Source: Frateuria_A sp051900425 (GTDB taxonomy: Bacteria > Pseudomonadota > Gammaproteobacteria > Xanthomonadales > Rhodanobacteraceae). From it: a DNA stretch of 64,000 nt. A program made the translations under genes and the position numbers. Below are positions 53,816-63,289 of the stretch, piece by piece; positions within the stretch are counted from its first letter, which is position 1, and each line of letters begins with the position of its first letter. Where the stretch lies: positions 1 through 64,000 of the forward strand of contig NZ_JBHZGK010000002.1 of the NCBI RefSeq assembly GCF_051900425.1, written 5' to 3'. Under the pieces are notes generated by a model. That model worked only from the letters and a program-made list of their open reading frames with translations. It searched no databases and was not told the origin of the DNA.

Positions 53816-55944
53816 GCGAAGCGACGCAAGACGACGAAAACCCTTCGGCCGGTACCTCGCGCGGGCAATATTCGCTCAAGTCCGGCGATACCTTCGTCGT
53901 CTGCGATGCCTTCGGCGACATCCGCGGCGATTCCAGCGGCCTGTTCCACAACGACACGCGGCTGCTGTCCGCCTTCGCGCTGGATCTGGGGGGCAAGCCG
54001 CCCTCGCTGCTCAGCGCGGCGATCTCCCACGACAACGTGCTGTTCACCGCCAACCTGTCCAACAAGCCGCTGCCGCCGATGGGTGAGCGCGCCACGCCGC
54101 AGGGGGTGATCCACCTGCAGCGCACGCGCTTCCTCTGGGACGCGCGGATGTACGAGCGCATCGCCTGCGTCAATTACGGCGACAGCGAAGTGCAGGTCAC
54201 GCTCACGCTGCATTTCGCCGCCGACTTCCGCGACATCTTCGAGGTGCGCGGCACGCCACGGCGCAAGCGCGGCACGCTGCATCCGCCGGAGGTCGGCGAG
54301 AGCTCCGTCGCGTTGCGCTACGACGGCCTGGACGGCGTCGCGCGCTGTTCGGTGATCTGCCTGTCGACTCCCCCGGACCGGCTCGACGGCAACACGGCCG
54401 AGCTTGCGCTGACGCTGCCGCGGCTGAGCAACACCGAGCTCTACGTGGAAGTCGGGCCGGAGCGCGTCGAGCCCAGTCGCCAGCGCTTCCGCGCCGCCGC
54501 CGCCAAGGCACGCCGCGCGATGCGCCGTCGCCGCGGCCACGGCGCACGCCCGCGCAGCAACGCGCGGCTGTTCAATGCATGGCTGGAGCGCTCGCGCGCC
54601 GATATCGCGTTGCTGACCAGCGAGTTCCCGACCGGACCCTATCCATGCGCGGGGATTCCGTGGTTTGCCACGCCGTTCGGGCGCGACGGCATCATCACCG
54701 CGCTTCAGTTGCTGTGGCTGGACACGGGCCTGGCCCGCGGCGTGCTGGGCTACCTCGCCGAGCACCAGGCGCACGAGACCTCGACCTTCCGCGATTCGGC
54801 GCCGGGCAAGATCATGCACGAGACGCGCAAGAGCGAGATGGCGGACCTGGGCGAAGTGCCCTTCGGTCGCTACTACGGCGGCGTCGACACCACGCCCCTG
54901 TACGTGATGCTCGCCGGCGCGTATGCCGAGCGCACCGGCGACGACGTCTTCATCGACAAGCTGTGGCCCGCGCTCACCGCCGCGATGGGCTGGATCGAAC
55001 GCACCTGCGACCGCGACCCGCACGGCTTCCTCACCTACGCGCAGGGCGAGAAGGGCGGCCTGCTCAACCAGGGCTGGAAGGACAGCGAGGACTCGGTGTT
55101 CCATGCCGACGGACGCATCCCGCCGGCGCCGATCGCGCTGGTGGAAGTGCAGGGCTACGTGTATGCCGCACTCATCGCCATGGCCCGCCTGGCCGAGCGG
55201 CGCGGCGACGACGAGTCGGCAGCGGGCTGGCGCCACCGGGCGCTGGCCATGCGCAAGGCGGTCGAAGAGCTTTTCTGGGACGAGGAGATGTGCAATTACG
55301 GCATCGCCCGCGACGGCGACGGCACGCTTTGCCGCGTGCGTGCGTCGAACGTCGGCCACCTGCTCTACGTGGGCCTGCCCAAGCTGTGGCGGGCGAAGAA
55401 GGTGATCCGCCAGTTCCGCTCCGCGCCGTTCGACAGCGGCTGGGGCGTCCGCACGCTGGCGATGCAGCAGGCGCGCTACAACCCGATGTCCTACCACGAC
55501 GGCTCGGTATGGCCGCACGACGTGGCGATCTGCGCCGCCGGCATGGCCCATTACGGCGAGCGCGAGGACGCGGTGCGCCTGCTCGGCGAAACCTTCGAGG
55601 CGGCGGTGCACTTCGGCATGCGCCTGCCGGAACTCTTCTGTGGCTTCCCGCGCGCCACCGGCGAGCCGCCGATCGCCTACCCGGTCGCCTGTCTGCCGCA
55701 GGCGTGGGCCGCCGGTTCGGTCTTCATGATGCTGCAGGCCTGCCTGGGCGTGACCGTCGACGGCTGTCGCGGCGAAGTGCGGATCGACCGGCCGCGCCTG
55801 CCCGAGGGCCTTGACCGGCTGACCCTGCACCGCCTGGACGTCGGCGGCGACACCATCGACCTGGGCTTCGAGCGGATCGGCTCGCGCACCGTCGCCTTCC
55901 GCGCCGGCGGTTCGGCCGACGTGCGGATCCTCGCCAAGGTCTGA
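53812..55944 (+). CDS. Glycogen-debranching-type amylo-alpha-1,6-glucosidase
   Basis: A 710-residue protein. Residues about 20-210 match the bacterial GDE N-terminal domain (LKSGDTFVVCDAFGDI, GLFHNDTRLLSAFAL). The remainder is an (alpha/alpha)6-barrel GDE_C domain with GIPWFATPFGRDGIITALQ, GWKDSEDSVFHADG and YHDGSVWPHDVAICA, which hold the acidic catalytic candidates. The family removes alpha-1,6-linked glucose in glycogen-like polymers; several members have unknown substrates. It is translationally coupled to the GT4 gene, suggesting that the two act on the same glucan or trehalose-like product. Confidence 0.85.
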   Translation: MSEATQDDENPSAGTSRGQYSLKSGDTFVVCDAFGDIRGDSSGLFHNDTRLLSAFALDLGGKPPSLLSAAISHDNVLFTANLSNKPLPPMGERATPQGVIHLQRTRFLWDARMYERIACVNYGDSEVQVTLTLHFAADFRDIFEVRGTPRRKRGTLHPPEVGESSVALRYDGLDGVARCSVICLSTPPDRLDGNTAELALTLPRLSNTELYVEVGPERVEPSRQRFRAAAAKARRAMRRRRGHGARPRSNARLFNAWLERSRADIALLTSEFPTGPYPCAGIPWFATPFGRDGIITALQLLWLDTGLARGVLGYLAEHQAHETSTFRDSAPGKIMHETRKSEMADLGEVPFGRYYGGVDTTPLYVMLAGAYAERTGDDVFIDKLWPALTAAMGWIERTCDRDPHGFLTYAQGEKGGLLNQGWKDSEDSVFHADGRIPPAPIALVEVQGYVYAALIAMARLAERRGDDESAAGWRHRALAMRKAVEELFWDEEMCNYGIARDGDGTLCRVRASNVGHLLYVGLPKLWRAKKVIRQFRSAPFDSGWGVRTLAMQQARYNPMSYHDGSVWPHDVAICAAGMAHYGEREDAVRLLGETFEAAVHFGMRLPELFCGFPRATGEPPIAYPVACLPQAWAAGSVFMMLQACLGVTVDGCRGEVRIDRPRLPEGLDRLTLHRLDVGGDTIDLGFERIGSRTVAFRAGGSADVRILAKV

Positions 55945-56235
55945 GCATGCCGCGGGGCCTCCCTGTCCGCGCTCCGGGCACATCCTCGTAAACGGGGAAG
56001 GTACAGCCTGCGACGTGCCACCGCGCCACGCGGTAAAAGGATCGGGCAAGGCGCGACGGCTCCCCCTCCCGCGCCTTCCGCCGTGGATGCGGGAGAAGGG
56101 CCGACAGGCGGATGGGGGCGCCTTTGGGCGCAGAGGCCGCGGGAAGACCCACCAGCCCGGCGGCCCTACGTGCCACGACATGTGATTTCTACGTGAAACC
56201 GGCGCCATAATCCCGGTCCGGGACCGGGGGATCGC
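55945..56235. repeat. Intergenic stretch with degenerate repeat
   Basis: No gene is seen. GCCGACAGGCGGATGGGGGCGCC at about 56091-56113 also occurs, slightly changed, in the repeats at 61859-62110. The kinase promoter should lie near the AT-richer 56180-56215. Confidence 0.45.
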
Positions 56236-59094
56236 ATGGCAGGGCAGCTGACCGATCGCTACGTCGAAGCCAAGCGCATCGCCATGGCGGCGATGGACGT
56301 GCCTGCGTCCGCGCGCGATGCGCTCATCGACGGGCATGTGGGCGAGGACGCCGAACTCGAGCGCGAGGTGCGCTGGATGCTCGAGGCGATCGAGCGCACG
56401 CATACCGCCACGCTGCCGTTTTCGCCGGCGGCCGTGCCGCCCGACCTCAGCGGCCAGCAGACGCAGGCCACCGCACCGCGCAACTACCGCATCCTGCGCC
56501 TGCTTGGCGAGGGCGGCATGGGCATGGTGTACCTGGCCGAGCGCTGCGACGAGGGGTTCACCCAGCAGGTCGCGCTGAAGTTCCTGCACGCGTCCGCGCA
56601 AGGCTCGCCGATCCTGCACGAGCGCTTCAGCCAGGAGCGCCGGCTGCTGGCGCGGCTGGAACACCCCGGCATCGCACGCCTGCTCGATGGCGGCGTGATG
56701 GACGGCGGCCAGCCGTTCCTGGCGATGGAGTACGTCGAGGGACGGCGCATCGACGAGTGGTGCGACGCGCACGCGCTGTCGCTCAACGAGCGGATCCTGC
56801 TGTTCCTCAAGGTATGCGACGCGGTCGAGTTCGCGCACCGCAACCTGGTGATCCATCGTGACATCAAGCCGGCCAACATCCTGGTCGGCGCCGACGGCTC
56901 GCCCAAGCTGCTGGACTTCGGCATCGCGCGGCTGATCGAGGACGGTGGGCAGGTCCTCGCCACCGCTACCGCGGCGCACGCGCTGACGCTGGCCTACGCC
57001 AGCCCCGAGCAGATCGAGCAGCAGCCGCTGACCACCGGCGCGGACGTCTATTCGCTGGGTGTCGTGCTGTACCAGCTGATCGCAGGACGCCGGCCCTACC
57101 AGCACCTGGTCACGCCGCATCTGTTGTCCAACGCCATCGTCGGCGGCCAGATGGAGGCGCCCAGCCGGAGCCTGCGCGCCGCGCCGGCCGATCCGCGCCG
57201 GCCAAGGAAGCCGATTCCCGCCGACGTCGACGCGATCGTGCTCAAGGCGCTGCGACGGCAGGTCAGCCAGCGCTACGCCAGCGTGGCCGAGTTTGCCCAG
57301 GACCTGCGCCACTACCTGGCACAGCGGCCGGTCAAGGCCCGTCGCGGGCGCCAGTGGTACCGGCTGCGTCGCTACGTCCAGCGCAACCGCTGGCCGCTGG
57401 CCGCCGCCGGCATGGTGCTGGCGGCGGTGCTGGCCGGGCTCACCGCCTCGCTGCTCGCGCTGGCGCAGACACGCGCCGCGCAGCGGCTGGCCGAGCAGCG
57501 CCAGCATGACCTCGAGCGCATGGTCGCCTTCCAGCAGTCGATGCTGCAGAGCGTGGACATCGACGCGATGGGGCACGCGCTGAGCCACGAAGAGAGCACG
57601 CGGGTACTCGCGCGTTTCGACGCGCTGGGCCGGCCGGCTCTCGATCGCCGGCAACTGGAGCAGGCGTTCGCCGGCATCGACGCATCCGGATCGGCGAGCG
57701 ACGCGCTCGATACCTACGTGGTGAGCCACGCGCTCGCGCGGCTGGACCGCGATTTCGCCGACGCGCCGCTGCTCGCTGCCGACATGCGCCAGTCGCTCGC
57801 CCGCGTGCTGCTGACCATCGGCAGCTACGCGCACGCGGCGGTGGAATTGCGCAACGTGGTGCAAGTGCGCAAGCAACGCCTGCCCGCCGACGCCCCTGCG
57901 CTGGTGTCCGCGCGCGTCGACCTGGGCGATGCGCTGTACCGCGGCGGGCAGATCGACCAAGCGGCGCAGGTCTACGACAGCGCGCTGCCCGCCGCGGCAG
58001 CGCTGCCACCGGCCGATCCCCTGCAGGTCGCCGCGCTCTCCGGCCGGGCACGCGTGCTTGCCGCGCAGGGTCATCTCGGGCAGGCACTGAACCGGCAGGA
58101 AGCGCTCTACGCCGGCCTCGCGCCACGCCTGCCCGCCACCGACGAGGGATTGCTGCAGCTTCGCCGCGACCGCGTGGAAACCCTCATCCAGCTGGGCGAG
58201 CGCGATCGCGCGCGGGCGGAACTGGAATACCTGGTGCCGCTGTACCGGCAGGCGTTCGGCGCCGAGCACCCGGAAACCCTGGCCACCACGCTCACCCTCG
58301 CCACGCTGCTGTATTCCCAGGACAACGAGTACGAGCGCTCGCTGGCGCTGGCGCAGGACGTGGCGGCAATCCGCCAGCGCCGGCTGGGCGCGGATCATCC
58401 GCTGGCCCTGCAGGCGCGCGCGCTGGCGGCATCGAACGAGGTGCGCCTCGCGCTCGACCCCGCGACCATGGCGCAGGTGCACGCGCGCCTGGACGCGATC
58501 ATCCAGGGCTACCGGCGCGTGCTGGGGCCGGACAACCCGCAGACGCTCGATGCGATGACCGACATGGTGCGACTGCTGTCCAAGCAGGACCGCTACCCCG
58601 ATGCCATCGCCATGGAGCGCGAGATCCTCGCCGGGCGCAGCCGTACGCTGGGCCCGGGCCACTTCAGCACCCTGTATGCGCGCGGCAGCCTGGCGAGCCT
58701 GCTGTGCGGCAACGGCCAGTACGCCGAGGCCAGCAAGCAGGGCGAGCAGGTACTCGACGCGTTGCGCCGTCAACTGGGCGAGGATCATCCGATGACGCTG
58801 GCGACCTACGACCTGGTCGGCCGCATCGAGGCCAGTGCCGGCCAGTGGGCGCGCGCGCGCGATGCCCATGCCAGGGCGCTGGAAGGCCGCGCCCGCACCC
58901 TCGGCAACACCGACGCGCACACCATCGAGAGCGCCTCGCGGCTGTACGTGGTGCTGCGCAAGTTGCACGACGCGGCGGGTGCGCGGCACGTACTGGCCAC
59001 TTACCTGCAGCCGGTGATCGCGATGCACCCCGAAACGCTCAACGCCGGCATGCGCAGTGTGCGCGAAGAGGCGATGGAAGCGGTCGGCAGCTAG
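56236..59094 (+). CDS. Transmembrane Ser/Thr protein kinase with TPR-like extracytoplasmic region
   Basis: A 952-residue protein. A Hanks-type kinase domain spans about 84-365, with the Gly loop GEGGMG (91-96), K115, HRDIKPAN (catalytic D209), DFG (227-229) and ASPEQ. A single transmembrane helix is at about 387-410. The C-terminal 540 residues are helical repeats of tetratricopeptide type (AEHPETLATTLTLATLLYSQ, GADHPLALQARALAA, EDHPMTLATYDLVG). An N-terminal ~80-residue helical segment precedes the kinase. This architecture is frequent in xanthomonads, where the substrates are largely unknown. Single gene. Confidence 0.88.
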   Translation: MAGQLTDRYVEAKRIAMAAMDVPASARDALIDGHVGEDAELEREVRWMLEAIERTHTATLPFSPAAVPPDLSGQQTQATAPRNYRILRLLGEGGMGMVYLAERCDEGFTQQVALKFLHASAQGSPILHERFSQERRLLARLEHPGIARLLDGGVMDGGQPFLAMEYVEGRRIDEWCDAHALSLNERILLFLKVCDAVEFAHRNLVIHRDIKPANILVGADGSPKLLDFGIARLIEDGGQVLATATAAHALTLAYASPEQIEQQPLTTGADVYSLGVVLYQLIAGRRPYQHLVTPHLLSNAIVGGQMEAPSRSLRAAPADPRRPRKPIPADVDAIVLKALRRQVSQRYASVAEFAQDLRHYLAQRPVKARRGRQWYRLRRYVQRNRWPLAAAGMVLAAVLAGLTASLLALAQTRAAQRLAEQRQHDLERMVAFQQSMLQSVDIDAMGHALSHEESTRVLARFDALGRPALDRRQLEQAFAGIDASGSASDALDTYVVSHALARLDRDFADAPLLAADMRQSLARVLLTIGSYAHAAVELRNVVQVRKQRLPADAPALVSARVDLGDALYRGGQIDQAAQVYDSALPAAAALPPADPLQVAALSGRARVLAAQGHLGQALNRQEALYAGLAPRLPATDEGLLQLRRDRVETLIQLGERDRARAELEYLVPLYRQAFGAEHPETLATTLTLATLLYSQDNEYERSLALAQDVAAIRQRRLGADHPLALQARALAASNEVRLALDPATMAQVHARLDAIIQGYRRVLGPDNPQTLDAMTDMVRLLSKQDRYPDAIAMEREILAGRSRTLGPGHFSTLYARGSLASLLCGNGQYAEASKQGEQVLDALRRQLGEDHPMTLATYDLVGRIEASAGQWARARDAHARALEGRARTLGNTDAHTIESASRLYVVLRKLHDAAGARHVLATYLQPVIAMHPETLNAGMRSVREEAMEAVGS

Positions 59095-59321
59095 GTGGCT
59101 GTGTCGACCCCGGCGGCCTGTCGGGGACATTGCCGGGGTCGCCGGCCGCTCCAGGGGAACTCCGCGCAAGCGGACTCGACCGGACCGGTTCGACATCCTT
59201 GCTACAAAATCACGGCACAACAGCCATTTGCAGGACGAACTTCTGGCTTTTCGGAGTAGCCGTGCATTAAGGTTAGCTCAACGCTACATGACGTCGTCGG
59301 CGGCGGCGGGGATCAACCGGT

Positions 59322-60371
59322 GTGAAATCAGAATTGCTTTCGACCAGCGGGCTCAGCGCCTTGTGCGCGGTATTCCTGTTGTGGCTGGTCGCCAGCGTGG
59401 CCCACGCCGGCCAGGCCGCCATCGTGGTCGATGCCACCACCGGACGCGTACTCGGCCAGGTGAACGCCGACGAGCAGAACTACCCCGCCTCGCTCACCAA
59501 GATGATGACGCTCTACCTGACCTTCCGCGAACTGAAGGCTGGCCGCCTCACGCTCGAGGACAACCTGCCGGTGTCGCGCTGGGCGTCCGACCGGGAGCCG
59601 AGCAAGCTGGGCCTGCGTCCGGGCCAGACCATTTCGGTCGAGGACTGCGTCCTGGCGATGGTGACCAAGTCGGCCAACGACGCCGCCACGGTGGCGGCGG
59701 AAAGCATCGGCGGATCCGAGGCGGGTTTCGCCGACATGATGAACGCGCAGGCGGCCCTGCTGGGCATGGCCGGCACGCACTTCGACAACGCCTCGGGCCT
59801 GCCGGACCCCAGGAACGTCTCGACCGCGCGTGACCTGCTCACGCTCGCGATGGCCCTGTACCGCGACTTCCCGCAGTACGCGCACTACTTTTCGGCGACC
59901 GAGTTCACCTTCCAGGGGCGCGTGGTACACGGCCACAACCACCTGATGGACCGTTACGACGGCATGGACGGCCTGAAGACAGGCTACACCGCCGCGTCGG
60001 GCTTCAACCTGGCTTCCACCGCCGTGCGCGATGGTCACCGCCTGTTTGCTGTCGTGCTGGGCGGGCGTACCGCGGCCAAGCGCGATCGGCTGATGGCGAG
60101 CCTGCTCGATGCCGGCTTCGAACAGAGCGAAGCGGCCGCCGCGCTGGCCGCCGCCGGCCAGCCGGCCACGGGCGTGGCCCATCGCGTACTGGCCGCGCTT
60201 TCGCCGATAGCCAACGCCGAGGCGGACCCGGCGCCGGCGGCGGCGCCGCGTCACGCCAAACGCCATGGCAAGACCTCGACGGCCCGTCGTTCCAGCCACC
60301 GCGCGAGCCATCACGCGGTCAAGCTGGCCGATCGCAAGAGCAAGCACGCGGCCAAGGGCGGCGACGACTGA
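59322..60371 (+). CDS. D-alanyl-D-alanine carboxypeptidase (S11 family)
   Basis: A 349-residue protein starting with GTG at 59322. A signal peptide ends near VAHAG (residue 30). Active-site motifs are SLTK (57-60), SAN (117-119) and KTG (219-221), which define the low-molecular-weight penicillin-binding proteins of the PBP5/6 group. The usual C-terminal beta domain with its amphipathic anchor is missing; instead a basic tail rich in His, Lys, Arg and Ser (about 295-349) may bind wall or membrane. It trims the terminal D-Ala from peptidoglycan stem peptides in the periplasm. Confidence 0.9.
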   Translation: MKSELLSTSGLSALCAVFLLWLVASVAHAGQAAIVVDATTGRVLGQVNADEQNYPASLTKMMTLYLTFRELKAGRLTLEDNLPVSRWASDREPSKLGLRPGQTISVEDCVLAMVTKSANDAATVAAESIGGSEAGFADMMNAQAALLGMAGTHFDNASGLPDPRNVSTARDLLTLAMALYRDFPQYAHYFSATEFTFQGRVVHGHNHLMDRYDGMDGLKTGYTAASGFNLASTAVRDGHRLFAVVLGGRTAAKRDRLMASLLDAGFEQSEAAAALAAAGQPATGVAHRVLAALSPIANAEADPAPAAAPRHAKRHGKTSTARRSSHRASHHAVKLADRKSKHAAKGGDD

Positions 60372-60399
60372 GCTTGTGCCGGGCGCCTTGGGCGGACAC

Positions 60400-60432
60400 A
60401 AAAAAACCCGCGGCAGGCCGCGGGTTTTTTTT
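60400..60432. terminator. Bidirectional intrinsic terminator between carboxypeptidase gene and metK
   Basis: CCCGCGG and CCGCGGG (60407-60424) form a perfect stem flanked by seven A on one side and eight T on the other, serving both converging genes. Confidence 0.92.
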
Positions 60433-60446
60433 CGTGCCGCAAGCGC

Positions 60447-61658
60447 TTACTTGCGCTTGCCGTTCAGCCCGGCATCGGCGCGCAGCGCCTCGGCCTTGTC
60501 GGTCTTCTCCCACGAGAACGCGGTGAAGGTCGAGCCGTCGGCCGCCTTCATCTCGTAGGGCTGGCGGCCGAAGTGGCCGTAGCTGGCGGTCTGCTGGTAC
60601 ATCGGGTGGATCAGGTCCAGCATCTTGATGATGCCGTACGGACGCAGGTCGAAATGCTTGCGGATCAGCTTCTCGATCTTCTCGTCCGGGATCTTGCCGG
60701 TGCCGAAGGTGGTCACCGAGATCGAGGTCGGCTCGGCCACGCCGATGGCGTAGGAAACCTGCACTTCGCAGCGGTCGGCGAGGCCGGCGGCCACCACGTT
60801 CTTGGCGACATAACGCGCCGCGTAGGCCGCGGAACGATCGACCTTGGACGGATCCTTGCCCGAGAACGCGCCGCCGCCGTGGCGGGCCCAGCCGCCGTAG
60901 GTGTCGACGATGATCTTGCGGCCGGTCAGGCCGCAGTCGCCTACCGGGCCGCCAATCACGAACTTGCCGGTCGGGTTGATGTGGAACTTGGTGCCCTTGT
61001 GCAGCAGCTTCGCCGGCAGCACGGGCCTGAGGATCTCCTCGCGCACCGCCTCGACCAGGTCCTTCTGCTTGATGCCCGGGTCGTGCTGGGTCGAGAGCAC
61101 CACGGCGTCGATCGCCACCGCTACGTCGTTCTCGTAGCGCAGGGTCACCTGGCTCTTGGCGTCCGGGCGCAGCCACGGCAGCGGCGAGTTCTTCTTCTTG
61201 CGGATCTTGGCCTGCTGCTCGACCAGCCGGTGCGAGTAGTAGATCGCCGCCGGCATGAAGTCCTTCGTCTCGTTGGTGGCGTAGCCGAACATCAGGCCCT
61301 GGTCGCCGGCGCCCTGTTCCTCGGGCTTCTTGCGGTCCACGCCCTGGTTGATGTCCGGCGACTGCTTGCCGATCAGGTTGAGCACGCCGCAGGTGGCGCC
61401 GTCGAAGCCGACTTCGGAGGAGTCGTAGCCGATGTCCAGGATCACCTTGCGGGTCAGGCCCTCGAGGTCGATCCAGGCGGAGGTGGTGATCTCGCCGGCG
61501 ACGATGGCCACGCCGGTCTTCACCATGGTCTCGCACGCCACGCGTGCACGCGGGTCCTGCGCGAGGATCGCGTCGAGGACGGCGTCGGAGATCTGGTCGG
61601 CGACCTTGTCGGGATGGCCCTCGGAGACCGACTCGGAGGTGAAGAGGTAGTTGCTCAT
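60447..61658 (-). CDS. metK: S-adenosylmethionine synthase
   Basis: A 403-residue protein beginning MSNYLFTSESVSEGHPDKVADQISDA. GAGDQGLMFGYA, NPTGKFVIGGPVGDCGLTGRK, GGGAFSGKDPSKVDRS and HFGRQPYE are diagnostic. It makes S-adenosylmethionine from ATP and methionine. The leader is short: TATCAT at 61706-61711 (minus) may be the -10 box, and GTATCC/GGATA flanks the GGAAGGA ribosome-binding region. No known SAM riboswitch was recognised before it. Confidence 0.96.
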   Translation of the reverse strand: MSNYLFTSESVSEGHPDKVADQISDAVLDAILAQDPRARVACETMVKTGVAIVAGEITTSAWIDLEGLTRKVILDIGYDSSEVGFDGATCGVLNLIGKQSPDINQGVDRKKPEEQGAGDQGLMFGYATNETKDFMPAAIYYSHRLVEQQAKIRKKKNSPLPWLRPDAKSQVTLRYENDVAVAIDAVVLSTQHDPGIKQKDLVEAVREEILRPVLPAKLLHKGTKFHINPTGKFVIGGPVGDCGLTGRKIIVDTYGGWARHGGGAFSGKDPSKVDRSAAYAARYVAKNVVAAGLADRCEVQVSYAIGVAEPTSISVTTFGTGKIPDEKIEKLIRKHFDLRPYGIIKMLDLIHPMYQQTASYGHFGRQPYEMKAADGSTFTAFSWEKTDKAEALRADAGLNGKRK

Positions 61659-62206
61659 CGCGGGTTATATCCTTCCTTTCGGATACAGAGATAAAGAAGC
61701 CGCGCATGATACACGCGGCCGCGGCGGATTGCAGGCCAGCGTACTACCCGGGGGTGAAGGTTTCATACCCGTTCAGGCGGTGGACGGCTGGACGGCCAAA
61801 TGCACGCCGCACGGAGGCCGCGTCCCCGCGCATCCCCCGCAACGCCGGGGAGGCGGCGCCGACAGGCGAATGGAGACTCCTGGCGAGGGGCGCGGCGGAA
61901 GTCCTCCGCAAGCCTGCCCCGTCCGCCCTCCGGGCACCTCCCACCATGGAAAAGCTCGATCATCCGACGGCGCACTGGGCCCAGGCGCGCGGAAGGCGCG
62001 TACCCGTGCCCTCCCCGCAACGCGGGGGTGCCGACAGGCGGATGGGGCGCTCCTGGCGAGGCTGCGGTGGAGGTTTTCCGCAAGCCTGCCCCCATCCGCC
62101 CTCCGGGCACCTTCCCCGTGGAGCGGGGGAAGGCTCGATCACGCGGTGGCGTGTTGGGCTCGGGTGCAGGCAGAGCGCATACCCGAGCCTTCCCCGCAGC
62201 GCTCGA
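61659..62206. repeat. Gene-free stretch with two ~172-bp imperfect tandem repeats
   Basis: GACAGGCG...CTCCTGGCGAGG...CCGCAAGCCTGCCCC...TCCGCCCTCCGGGCACC recurs at 61861 and 62033 with a 172-base period. GGGGGAAGGCTCGATC and CTCGATCATGCG mark further partial units. The same GCCGACAGGCG string lies at 56091. No convincing reading frame; the metK promoter is at its left end. Confidence 0.65.
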
Positions 62207-63199
62207 TCATGCGGCGAAGCGCTGTGGGGTTCCCGAGGCGAGCGACTCGAAGTATTCGTGCGTGAGGCGGACTTGTTCGGCCGCGCTCTCGGCACGGTTG
62301 ACCACATGCCGGAAGGCCGCGTTCTCCGGCCTGTCCTTGGCGTACCAACCCAGATGCTTGCGCGCGATGCGCACGCCGGCGCGTTCGCCGTAGAAGGCGT
62401 ACAGGTGCTCCAGATGGCCGAGCAGGATCGCGCCGACCTCGGCCGGCGTGGGCTCGGGCAGCTTCTCGCCGGTGGCGAGATAGTGCGCGACCTCGCGGAA
62501 GATCCACGGCCGGCCCTGCGCGCCGCGCCCGATCATCACCGCGTCGGCGCCGGTCACGTCGAGCACGTGGCGGGCGCGCTCGGGGCTGGTGACGTCGCCG
62601 TTGGCGAGCACCGGGATACGCACGGCCGCCTTCACCGCAGCGATGGTGTCGTACTCGGCCTCGCCCTCGTACTTGTCCGCGCGCGTGCGCCCGTGCACCG
62701 AGAGCGCGGCGATGCCGCTGTCTTCGGCGATGCGCGCGATGTTCAAGGCGTTCCTGTGCTCGCGATCCCAGCCGGTACGAATCTTCAACGTCACCGGCAC
62801 CTCGACCGCGCCGGCCACCGCCTTGCAGATGCGCGCCACCAGCGGCTCGTCCTGCAGCAGCGCCGACCCCGACCACACGTTGCAGACCTTCTTGGCCGGG
62901 CAGCCCATGTTGATGTCGACGATCTGCGCGCCGTTGGCCACGTTGAAGCGGGCCGCTTCGGCCAGCATGCCCGGGTCGTAGCCGGCGATCTGCACACTGA
63001 CCGGTTCCGGTTCGCCGGCGTGGTCCATGCGATGCAGTGACTTGCGCGTGTGCCAGAGCTTGGGATCGGCGGTGGTCATTTCCGACACGGCCAGTCCCGC
63101 GCCCAGCCGTTTGCACAGCAGGCGGAAAGGCTTGTCGGTGACCCCGGCCATGGGCGCGAGCACCACGGGCGGGTCGATGCGGTAGGGGCCGATCTGCAT
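62207..63199 (-). CDS. dusB: tRNA-dihydrouridine synthase B
   Basis: A 330-residue FMN-dependent TIM-barrel enzyme. APMAGVTDKPFRLLCKRLGAGL at the N terminus and QIVDINMGCPAKKVCN with catalytic C100 are typical, as are LKIRTGWD, VHGRTRADKYEGEA, NGDVTSPE and GRGAQGRPWIF, which bind FMN and phosphate. The wording fits the DusB subgroup better than DusA or DusC. It reduces uridines in the D loop of tRNAs. Upstream lies a REP-like palindrome, so transcription probably starts between it and the gene or comes from cdsA. Confidence 0.93.
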   Translation of the reverse strand: MQIGPYRIDPPVVLAPMAGVTDKPFRLLCKRLGAGLAVSEMTTADPKLWHTRKSLHRMDHAGEPEPVSVQIAGYDPGMLAEAARFNVANGAQIVDINMGCPAKKVCNVWSGSALLQDEPLVARICKAVAGAVEVPVTLKIRTGWDREHRNALNIARIAEDSGIAALSVHGRTRADKYEGEAEYDTIAAVKAAVRIPVLANGDVTSPERARHVLDVTGADAVMIGRGAQGRPWIFREVAHYLATGEKLPEPTPAEVGAILLGHLEHLYAFYGERAGVRIARKHLGWYAKDRPENAAFRHVVNRAESAAEQVRLTHEYFESLASGTPQRFAA

Positions 63200-63222
63200 C
63201 CGCCCATTGTACGAGCTCCCGT

Positions 63223-63280
63223 AGGGTGGGCTTCAGCCCACCGCGTTTCTGAACCGGGATGGTGGGCTGAAGCCCACCCT
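63223..63280. repeat. Perfect inverted repeat AGGGTGGGCTTCAGCCCACC
   Basis: Twenty-base arms (63223-63242 and 63261-63280) are exact inverted copies around an 18-base spacer, and each arm is itself partly palindromic. A REP/BIME-type element. Confidence 0.8.
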
Positions 63281-63289
63281 GCGCGGGCG

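Noticed and set aside
53746..59220. An 1824-codon open frame on the minus strand across the glycosyltransferase, debranching and kinase genes
   Set aside because: It is antisense to three genes with clear conserved domains, has composition typical of GC-rich shadow frames (His, Arg, Gln, Ala) and no recognisable domain.
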